64,000 bases of DNA. Origin: Takifugu bimaculatus (taxonomy: Eukaryota > Chordata > Actinopteri > Tetraodontiformes > Tetraodontidae). A model generated the notes under the pieces. The model saw nothing but the letters and a program-made list of their open reading frames with translations, made no database searches and was not told the DNA's origin. Position numbers and translations under genes: made by a program. This document shows, one piece after another, positions 38,301-47,761 of this stretch (position 1 is its first letter; every line of letters begins with the position of its first letter). Location of the stretch: assembly GCA_004026145.2 (NCBI GenBank), contig CP034984.1, positions 372,001 to 436,000 of the forward strand, read 5' to 3'.

Positions 38301-40842
38301 TGCTCCTGTACACACAGTAATCAGCATCAGCGCCAGTTGTTTAAAATTCCCCTTTCACCTTCTTCGCTTAACTTTTTTGCTTCAAAACCCTCTGCAAACT
38401 CCCTTCTTTTCACCCCCCCCCCATCTCCTCTCCTCACCCGGCCTGCGGACAGTAAGCTGCAGTTCTCCAGGCTTCCAGCAGAGGTTCCGGTGATGTTCAG
38501 GGTGGTGGAGCTCCCTCAGAAGCAGCACATCTGCAAGGTCAAATCTCTCAACAAGGGCGACGCCAACTCTGAGGTCACGGTTTACTACCAGGTACGGCGC
38601 CGCCCTGGCTGTTCCCGCTGCAGCGTTGCCTTCTTTCACGTGTCTCTGTTTCCTCCTGCACTCTAGTCTGGGCCCAAAGCCTTGAGGGAGCACACGCTGA
38701 TGGAGCTGCTGGTGGTGAGTGATGCTTGACTGCTCTTCATCAGCGTCTCCGTCCTCCACTGAGCCCAGTTCTTCTCTTCCAGATGCACATGGAGGAGCCC
38801 TGCTTCGACTTCCTCCGAACCAAAGAAACTCTCGGGTGAGGCATTGAAATTTCTGGGTGGTTATTGTGTTTTTAATGTTTCCTCGGATCCGATTGTTGCT
38901 GTGCATTAAATTAAACTGTCACTATCGATGTTCCTGTAAAAGCCTTCCCTCGGGCCGCCATTATTTTTACAATCCTCTTTAAAGCAGAGTGGAATTAAGC
39001 TAAGAGTGACTTTATTTATTCCCCCTTTTACAGCAGAGTTAGCCGCCGTTGCTTCCCAGCGGCTTCCTGCAATGGCGCCATTATGTCAAAACTCGGCTGA
39101 AGTTGTTTAGAAAAGTGGACTCGTACATTTTCTCCTCTGCATTGCGACCGTCCTGATAGATGAGCTGATCACACATGGACAACCTCTTTCCTCCCCGCAG
39201 CTATCACGTCTACCCCACCTGCAGGAACACGTCGGGAGTCCTGGGCTTCTCCGTCACCGTGGAAACTCAAGCCACCAAGTTCAAGTGAGGTCACAGTTTG
39301 TTTGTTTGTTTTGGCCAGAAACCAGATCCGATTTATCTTCACCATTTTCTTGAACTCAAAGTGTGAATCTTTGTTATTGGCCACCCAAAAACAAGCTGCA
39401 GTTTATCTGTGTGGCCTCGGGGAGAACGAGAGCGGGAGGAGCTGATAAGAGCAGGACGGCAGAAATCCCCCCGTAGCCTGGAACATCTTCTCATGAACTT
39501 CTCTCTTTCAGCACTGAGCTGGTGGAGCTCAAGATCGAAGAGTTCTTGACTTTATTTGGAGAAAAGCTGAGCTCACTGACGGAGGAGGCGTTTAACACTC
39601 AGGTGTGTGTGTGTGTGTGTTTTTAGACATTTTCCCTCATTAGAGAGAAGACAAGTTTCTCTTTATTGCTCAGTTACACAAGTTAACTCACAAAAAGGCT
39701 GCTGCCACCGTAAAAACTCCTGTTCACGGGTCAGAAAATCATTTTTTGAATGTTGTTTTTCCTGTGTAGGTGACCGCTTTAGTGAAGCTGAAGGAGTGTG
39801 AGGACACACACCTGGGGGAGGAGGTGGACAGGAACTGGGCAGAGGTGGTCACGCAGCAGTATGTGTTCGACAGGCTCAACAGGGAGGTGAGGATGAGCCA
39901 CACACACGGCTGCCGACAGCCTCATTATGCAGCCAGACCACGGCTGTTTATTCTCCACTTTATTCCATTTAATTAGCCCGGCACTTTTTATTATGCGCCA
40001 GAGTCTTCCACGCATTTTGACACAAAAACAGCCGAGTCTGTGTTCCAAACAAGATGCATGATGCAAACAGCCTTCCAGCAACCTTTTTGATGTTGCATTC
40101 CTCCTAAAATATGCATCGTACTTCATCATTAATCACATTTCATCTATCAGGGTTCACAGCATTGACATGGTAGGACATTTTAAATGGAAGTCGGATTCTT
40201 ACAGAAGTCTCTCATGTTTTATTAATTTTCCAGATTGCTTAATTTCAGCTCGCCCGGCACCCACAGGTCCACTTTTTGAGGCGTCACCTTTTTTGGCATC
40301 TTGTCTGTTTTAGCAGCGTGACGGCGAGGGGACAAAAACACTGAATTTTTCATTTGAAGGTCCGATGACGGCGTGCAGAGCAGGATTCCTGACACGCCGG
40401 AGCCCAACCTCCTAATCCCAACCTCCTAATCCCAACCTCGGCTCACCTTAACCAGCGTCTCTCTGTCCAGATCGAGGCCCTGAAGCAGATGAGCCGGGCC
40501 GAGCTCACCTCCTGGTTCCAAGAACATCGAGGGGAGAGGAGCCGCAAACTCAGCGTGCACGTAAGCGGAGCCTTTGTGACGGCGTGTGCACGTTAGACGC
40601 TTTCCTGCCCTGACTCAACTCGCCCTGTTTGCCTAGGTGGTGGGGTTTGGCTGCCGAGGAGAACGACGAGGACGGCAGCAAGAAGTCGGAGGAGGATTCG
40701 AGCTCCACCTACGGCGAGGTGTCCAAGCTCACCTTCCTCCCGCCGTCAGCCCAAGATGGCGGCGGCGGCCGTCGCCATCATGGACATCCCGGCTTTCACC
40801 GAAGGCCTGCCGCTATTCCCTTATCACAAGATACTGGAGTAA
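24521..40842 (+). CDS. nrdc: Nardilysin (M16 zinc metallopeptidase), 31 coding exons
   Basis: An M16A metallopeptidase that cuts before Arg in dibasic sites, binds HB-EGF and enhances ADAM ectodomain shedding. Exons: 24521-24699, 24888-25119, 25416-25497, 26096-26249, 27783-27856, 27937-28032, 28249-28371, 29352-29409, 29819-29892, 30432-30501, 30750-30827, 32619-32739, 34702-34760, 34848-34902, 34970-35074, 35366-35489, 35721-35807, 36603-36722, 36808-36859, 36976-37126, 37699-37826, 37939-38101, 38209-38240, 38453-38591, 38667-38714, 38783-38835, 39201-39284, 39512-39602, 39770-39886, 40471-40560 and 40637-40842. All are GT-AG with consistent phases. Zinc motif HFLEH is residues 159-163, split by an intron; the third ligand Glu is in AVDSE, about residue 241. 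The Asp/Glu-rich insert typical of nardilysin, absent from insulysin, is about residues 79-130. Length is about 1080 aa (human 1150). Only the last exon is abnormal: it needs two +1 shifts to run from VVGFG to the end HKILE. Confidence 0.97.
24949..25080 (+). repeat. Acidic GAG/GAT-rich coding repeat in nrdc
   Basis: Imperfect GAG/GAT/GAA codons in exon 2 encode the nardilysin acidic domain. In human nardilysin this domain mediates interaction with HB-EGF and polyamines. The opposite strand shows a spurious Ser/Pro-rich frame. Confidence 0.9.
32937..32968 (+). repeat. (TG)n in nrdc intron 12
   Basis: About 15 TG units followed by a T run, about 200 bp downstream of the exon 12 donor at 32740. 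Confidence 0.9.
35311..35363 (+). repeat. (TG)n abutting the nrdc exon 16 acceptor
   Basis: A TG run of more than 20 units with one CTG interruption runs straight into the TGTAG acceptor of exon 16 (exon start 35366), taking the place of a normal polypyrimidine tract. Confidence 0.95.
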
Positions 40843-42359
40843 GCTCCTCCTGCCTCTCCCGGCAGGAGCCAGTTACAGATCCAGGCATTTTTAGAGCGGA
40901 GGTGAAGCGAGGAGACGGGTTTTACCGCCACTCTGACCCAGACCGACCGGGTATCTTTCACCATTGGGAGGAGTCGGACATTAAAAAATCTTTTCAGAGG
41001 TGTGAATCAACTGTGAAAGGTGTGATGAGCTCGGCCAGGTTTCAGGTTCTGCTGCGGCCCGTCAGCGGGAAGAAGGTACAACATCACAAAGGCGTCCAAT
41101 CAGACGATAGCAGGGGGACGTCTCCTTTGTTCTTCCCAGTCTTTGAGTAAAAGAATTAACATTCGCAGCCTCGCGGCGGTTTTGACAGTTATTGAGCGAC
41201 TGGCGTGACGGACGGCCGGGTCGGGAGCCTCTTCACACAGGTGACTGGGCCCGGTGCCGAGCGCTTTCATTAACCGACTTTAATTCATGTGAAAATTATA
41301 CCTTTCTCCCCCCGAGGGAGCCGGTGGGTCGCGCCGGGGGCTGGTGATGCTTGCTACATTTTAACGTAATTAAAATCTAATCCGCTAGCAGAATCGTCTG
41401 TATCTTGTGGCTAAAGGCGGCTGCCTGTACGCGCCAACAGGGGGCGCCTCTGAGCGCTCGCCACTGGTTTTACTCATTAACATCCAACAGAAATGAATCA
41501 TATTTTACCCCCCGCTGAGCTTGACCTTCATGACTGATTTAACCGGCAGCATCTGCTTCTTTTCTTGGTTTTAGTGGGAGGTTTAAAAATGTTGGACCTG
41601 CTTTCCTGTCGGGCTTCACTGAAAATGTGACATTAAAACATGAACGGTTGACTTCAAGCTGCCTCTTTTTGTGACGTCAGCAGTTCTAACGCCCGGCCTG
41701 AAGGTGGCTTCACGCCGCTTGATTATCAGTGAGGAATTCTGGGTAACGAGCGCTGCACAAACATCACAACGCCTTCGGTGGTCGGTGGTGACGAACCCGT
41801 CTAATTAGCCTTCGTTTGGACCACATTAATCCCGTCGGCGTGGCAACGCTTCAAACAAAAGTCCAACTGAATGTCCTTGAACTTGGAGGGGAAGGTGACA
41901 CGCACGGTCCCGAATCATCCAAACATCCGGGCTGGGGGGGGGGCGGATTCTCCAGATCTTGTTCTACACCCTGAAAACTGGGATTTCCTCACAGATGTGG
42001 TGACGCCTCCATCTGGAGGCTGCTGCGTTCAAAAGGCTTTAAACATTAAATCCCATCTGTTTTCAATGCGCTCGTTTCTTTCGGCTGCTTTGATCTTTGA
42101 CATCATCAAAGGTCCGCTGCGAGAGTTTGTTGTCGTAAATGAAGATGTCTGTAGTTTAATATGGTCTCGGCCTTCTTACTGCTTCCAAATTTATAGAAAT
42201 GTTGAGGCGGGATCCCCCTCCACGGCTGGGCGGCCATGTTTGTAGCCCTGAATCGCCCCATTTTGTAGTTAAATCCCTGCAGTTCGTAGTTTCACCACTA
42301 GGCGCCAGACTTTTGAGCAGCTAGTCGATGTTACTGGTCTCATTTCGTGGAACCAGTGG

Positions 42360-42590
42360 CAGTGTGGGCTCAGTCTGTTGGGAAGTGGGCTGAGAAGCAG
42401 AGGGTTCTGGGTTCGAGCTTCAGTACGGACTAAACATGGAGGATGTTCTGTTGCCAGTCTGCACTGCCGAGGCACCCTTGAGCAAGGTACCCAACCCACA
42501 AACGCTCACATGGGACCCTGGAGTATGTGCACCCTCGCCGTGACCCTAAAAGGGATGAAGCGGTCAAGAAGAAGAATTTAATACATTTTT
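42360..42590 (+). mobile_element. tRNA-derived SINE of fish type
   Basis: An A-box-like GGGCTCAGTCTGTTGGG is followed about 45 bp later by a clear B-box, GGTTCGAGCTT. A body follows with the conserved fish-SINE block CCGAGGCACCCTTGAGCAAG, then an A-rich tail (AAGAAGAAGAATT). This architecture fits a tRNA-type pol III head plus a conserved central domain. The family name and exact ends are uncertain; I could not define target-site duplications. Confidence 0.6.
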
Positions 42591-43789
42591 GTTGCACATG
42601 TTTAGTGTTAATCGCTGGGGAATTCATGCTCACTGCTCACAATCACAGATTGCACATTTTTCCCTCTCCCAGAGCAACTCTAGCTCCCGTAGCTTTAGGT
42701 ACGGCATGAATTAGCTTTAGCCACCCGCGTCTCGGCACACATTTGGATCAGGGAGCCATAACTCAACCTTTGGAGTATGGAACTGTGTCAGGAGCGCTAT
42801 TACCAGTAAATTAACTCCGACCGTGCTGTCACCAGCAAGCGGCGGCCCCGCTCAGGAAAGCTTTGTGACTTGGTCCCACAGAGTTGCTCTCACGCTGCGT
42901 TCTCCCGTCACAAACCATTCTTCCTCCTCCGCTCTTACGCTGAGTACATATGCAGACGAAACGTATCGCAAATGCACACTGACAGGCCTGCCCGTGAATC
43001 AGAGGAGATTAGATTTGTAAAGTGTGCGTGCGCGCACGCGCACACTTCACCCCGTGTAAGCCTTCTGCTGTTACAGTCTGTGTGGTTCCTGTTGTCACTC
43101 TGATTCCATCTGAGGAACCCCGCCAAGGCAGTAATGAGCTGGAGTCATGGAGCTGGGGCCCTGCCGTGTGTGTGTGTGTGTGGGGGTGGGGGGGTAAATG
43201 CAGGGAAAGCTGTTCAGGCATACACGTGCGCCTCATCAGCATCCAGAGCTAGCCTAAATTAGCCAGAACCGTGCAGTGAAATGCTAACATTGTGACCTGC
43301 TTTTCCCAAATTGAAACTGAATTTCCTCGTCGCTCTTTACCAGCGATCAGGGCTGGAGGCAGAATGGCTTCAAGATGGTGCCGAGTTAAATTAGGCTGCA
43401 GCGGCGAGGCAGGTGAGCTCCAGCTGCTGGTGAGGGTCGGGCGAGCTAAATTAGCATATCTCTGGCTACATACAGGTAAACGAAACACTGCTGCTATAGT
43501 GGTTCCTTTCTTCCTGAGGAACGTCTGGAACCATCCTGCTAACATGCTAACAATGGCAGCTTTCTCAGTAACTTTGATGGGGCTTCTACCCTCCGGTGGG
43601 AGGTTTTCCGTACAGGTGAGTGACCTTCCTGCCACCACTGTTAGGTTGACCTTGACCTCGACCTTTAACTCCAGACCCGAACCCTGAAACAGCCCTTTAA
43701 ATTTAGGACCAGCCAAAGCGAGGACAAAATGTCCTCACTTTACAGGTGAAATCAATTGTCTCGCGCTTACAGCTACAATCCCTCACGCG

Positions 43790-44170
43790 CGCATGAAGTC
43801 ACAGCGCCTCGCGCTGACCCCCTCCCCCCGCCCCCGCCCCCGCCCCTGGCGGAGCCGCACCGCGTACGCGGCCATGCCGAGCGGCGCCACTCAGCAGCCG
43901 GACCGCCGCCTGCTCTCATCCCGCTCGTCACAGAGGAGGACGCGGGACATGCGAAGCTCCGCAGGCCGCCACCAGCTGCGGGAGAATCTGGAGAAATCGG
44001 GCGGCAGATAATGAGGTGATGGTCCCGGCCGCAGAGCGAGCGAAGGCGGGCTCCCCGCGTCTGTCCTCCCCGCTGCTGGAGCGCTGAATCCCGGACTGGG
44101 AGCCGCGTTCGACACCGGACCGGAGGAACAGCCGGTCAAACAGGTTGCTGAGCTTTCCGACCCGAAGGTA
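43790..44170 (+). promoter_or_regulatory. GC-box/CpG cluster, possible fam163a promoter and leader exon
   Basis: The sequence is CpG-dense with several tandem CCGCCCC GC-boxes at 43820-43850. It is followed by GC-rich sequence ending in a good donor-like CCGAAG/GTAAAG at about 44167. FAM163 genes in other vertebrates carry noncoding 5' exons well upstream of the coding exon, so this could be the fam163a promoter and first exon, 6.3 kb upstream. That link is inference; RNA evidence would decide it. Confidence 0.3.
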
Positions 44171-45079
44171 AAGATATTTCATTACGGCAATTTAGCACCA
44201 GTACGGGGGGAGATTGAGGTGAACAGTTTAAAACATTTTCTCCGTTCATGTTAAAGTGTCGGGTTATATTTAAACCTCCTGCGGCTTAATGCAGTTTGGC
44301 AGCAGAGAAGTGCGTCCTGATCAATAAGCAATAAAGGATAAAGGGGGGGTCGATTTAGAGAGCAGCTCTTCTCCTTTAATCCCCCTCCGTGGTCCTCCAG
44401 GAGACTCGGTCGGGACACGTTTGTCCGAGTTATAACCATAAATTCTGCACCTCCTCCTGCTTTGAGCTCTCAGGTTCCATCTTCCCCAGGAGGGAGCACT
44501 GAGGGGATCATCTGGTGTCAGCGGAGCAGATGTTCTGATCGCCACTGAAGGGGCCTGAGGCACCCCCCCCCCCCATCTCCGCCATCCTCCCCCCCAGGGG
44601 TATTTGTTCCAGGATGTGATCTCCCAGACTGACTTCATACTGCAGGTAGCCTGATGAACCAGGAACACCACATTAGCCTGGAGGTTCGCTCCTCTGCCCC
44701 ATCTTGAAGGCAACGTGATGCATTTAAGGTCCTGTAGTTTTCTGGTGTCTCTTCACCATGAACTCCACCAACACTACGGGAGAGCCCCCCCCCCCGCCCC
44801 CCGGCCCTGGGTGTTCTGTTCTTGATGGTTCCTCTCCTCACACGCTGAGATGAGTGCTCTCGCCGTGGGAGCAGTCACAGCTCCACTACCTGGATCAGCC
44901 GCTGATGGAAAAATACTGTCAAAGTCGGAACGCGTGAATAATTCAAGTCCCGCGCCTTTAAAATTGGAGCCTCGCTGTGATTTCAGGAGGAAAAAAAAAA
45001 AAAGTGAGCGGCCACCTCATCCAAGTCCTCATATCATTATTTCAGAGGGGACGTATGGAGGCGGCTCTCCAGGGGCTGC

Positions 45080-45950
45080 TCCTCGTCTCCCTCCTCCTCT
45101 TCCTATCCTCTCCCTCTCCTCCTCCTCATCTCCTCTCCCTCTGCCTCATCTCCTCTCCTCCTCCTCTCCTCTTCCTCTTCCTCCTCTCCCTCTCCTCCTC
45201 CTCTTCCTCTTACTCCTCCTCCTCCTCCTCTCCCTCTGCCTCATCTCCTCTCCCTCCTCCTCCTCATCTCCTCTCCCTCTGCCTCATCTCCTCTTCCTCC
45301 TCCTCTCCTCTTCCTCTTCCTCCTCTCCTCTTCCTCCTCTCCCTCCTCCTGTTCTCTCCTCCTCCTCCTCTCCCTCCTCCTCTCCTCTCCTCTCCTCATC
45401 TTCCTCCTCTCCTCTTCCTCCTCCTCTTCCTTCTCCTCTTCCTCTTCTTCCTCTCCTCTTCCTCCTCTCCCTCCTCTCCCTCTTCTTCCTCCTCTCTCCT
45501 CCTCCTCTCCTCTCCTCTTCCTCCCCTCCTCTCCCTCTTCCTCCTATCCCTCTTCTTCCTCCTCTCCTCTTCCTCTCCTCCTCCTCCTCTCCTCTCCTCT
45601 TCCTCTCCCTCACCTCCTCTTCGTCCTCTCCTCTTCCTCCTCTGCTCTCCCTCCTCTCCCTCCTCTTTCTCCCCTCCTCTCCCTCTTCCTCCTCTTCCTC
45701 TCCCTCTCCTCCTCCTCCTCCTCCCCCCCTCTCCTCTCCTTCCTCACTCTCCTCTTCCTCCACTCCTCTTCCGCCTCCTCCTCCTCTCCTCCCTCTTCCT
45801 CCTTCTTCTCTCCTCCTCTCCTCTTCCTCGTCCCTCTTCCTTCTTCCCTCTCTCTCTTCCCTCCTCCTCCTCTCCCTCTTCCTCCGCCCTCTCCCTCTTC
45901 CTCTCCCTCTTCCTCCTCTCCTCCTCCTCTTCCTCCTCCTCCTCCCACCT
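45080..45950. repeat. Long (TCC)n-type polypyrimidine tract
   Basis: About 870 bp in which the plus strand is almost entirely C and T, in irregular CTC/TCC/TTCC units with very few purines. The minus strand is correspondingly a GGA/GAA polypurine tract. It produces artefactual reading frames of 376, 335 and 235 codons. Confidence 0.95.
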
Positions 45951-47120
45951 TCTCGGCTCCATTTTCTCCCCTCGGAGTGAATGAAAACCAAATTATCGAC
46001 TGTTTCCGCCTCATTTCTTCTGAATTTGGACCTTTAAATGCAACAACTCTGAGTTTAAAAGTGAGGACGACGGTGCCGAACAAACAAACACGATTCTTCG
46101 CCTTCCGGCACGTCAACGGGATCAAAGCATTTCAATTTTAGATTTTTATTTTGAAAGGTTAGCATTAGTAACGCTGGTTAACTGTGGGTGGCTGCTGTCT
46201 CTTAATCATACCATCAAGAAACCAGAATTTGAGAACACATCGTGATCCGAAACTGCGTTAGCAAGCTCGGAGATTTTGATCGGAAATCCAACCGTTTGTG
46301 AATTCAAAAGGCTCAGTGAGGATTCGAAACTGTTCATTTGCACTTATGAGTTCTGGCCCCCAGTTATCGCTCGCTTCGTTAGCAGAGCTCGTGCCTGAAT
46401 CGATACCTCCTTTTTAACTCAACTGGTAATTTTGTTTTTCTATCTTTTTTTTAAGGTTTTAAACATTGAAATAACCCGGAGTTTATCATCGTCTCCTTTG
46501 TTCCCAGTTCATACTCGGGTAACTTGGAAAGTTCCATTCCCTTCCGTCAACATGGCATTTTCCGCTTTAACAAATGTAAAAATATTTCTTCAACCTGTCG
46601 CTAAAGCTACCTCAGCTAATTAAAATCTGCTTCTTTCCTCCTGAAGATTTCCAAACTGTCGCCATCACCTTGTCATCCCACATGAAACTTCAGAGGGAAG
46701 CAGCCTTTTTTTTTTTTTTTTTTTTCCTTACCTCACCCACTTTCAATTAGGGACACGATCCGCGCGTGCTAGCCGGGATCACTCCGCTCCCCACAGGAAA
46801 AGAAACATACAGCGAATTAAATTGTGACACCTCACTCAGCTGCCTCTCATCTGCATCGAGAGACGAGCAAACGGCTAAAAATAGTCGCGCTGGCGGAGGC
46901 TGAAGGCTCCCCACCTCGTAAAGATTGGCGCTCGCGAGCGTGAACGGGGGTGCGATCATCGTTCCAATCAACACTTTGTTCAGCGTGCTAACGTGCAAAA
47001 GCAAAGGTCTCGCAGTGTCTCATTTTCATCCTGAAAAAATAGCTTTTTAAAAAGACATTAGAACTGAGCGGCGTTGCTTGAATTGTGGAAAAAAACATCT
47101 TAATGTGCATTTTTGAGTTA

Positions 47121-47761
47121 CAGTGGGACCTCTACTCACGAAATTAATTGGTACTGGAATTTGTTTCGTAACCTGAAAATTACGTAGAGACACGTTTTCC
47201 ATGTAAATGCCCTAATCCGTTCCAAGCCCCCAAAAATTCAGACATAATTTTTTTTATAAATCATAAAAATGCATTAAAACAGGTAACAAATACATGTTAC
47301 AATTAGATTACCGCACAATAAATGTAGGAATTCAGTGCAAGGCTTCTCCAGGAACAAAATTAACTTCATTACCAGCTAATCTTACATTAGCCGTCATTAC
47401 TAGCAACAAACGTTAACACTTGTGGTAACACCGCCATCTAATGGACAAACATACGAACACCCACACAAAAAAAAAAGTGAAATGAAGAAGACGCTGGTAT
47501 ACACACAAACCTTGTACATATTGGACGTCCCTCCTAGCCAATGGGATTACAGGAAGATGCTAGGCGATAGCCAATGGCAGAGCAGCTACAAGCATGTTTA
47601 CGTTCGCTAATCACCGCGAACTGCGAGTAGCAGCGATAGCGTATTTTTGCCTTTGGTATCCTGAAATTTCTTTCGTAACAAGAGGAAATATTTTCCCGTT
47701 GAGACGTTTCGTAACCTGAAAATTTCGCATGTAGAGGCGTTCGTAAGTAGAGGTTCCACTT
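47121..47761. mobile_element. Mariner-like MITE, nonautonomous
   Basis: The left terminus GTGGGACCTCTACTCACGAA and the inverted right terminus GTGGAACCTCTACTTACGAA match over about 19 of 22 terminal bases. The element is flanked by TA dinucleotides at 47119-47120 and 47762-47763, the Tc1/mariner target site. A subterminal block, TTTCGTAACCTGAAAATT, occurs near both ends in the same orientation. At 641 bp with no transposase frame, it is nonautonomous. Confidence 0.75.

Noticed and set aside
42400..42425. Possible functional tRNA gene from the B-box GGTTCGAGCTT
   Set aside because: No acceptor stem or anticodon arm can be folded, and the downstream SINE core shows it is a retroposon head.
44850..46125. 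Very long Ser/Pro/Leu-rich frames (376 and 335 codons) and Arg/Glu-rich frames (235 and 171 codons) on opposite strands
   Set aside because: They arise from the TCC pyrimidine tract, which contains almost no stop codons in any frame. There is no domain, splice or conservation evidence.
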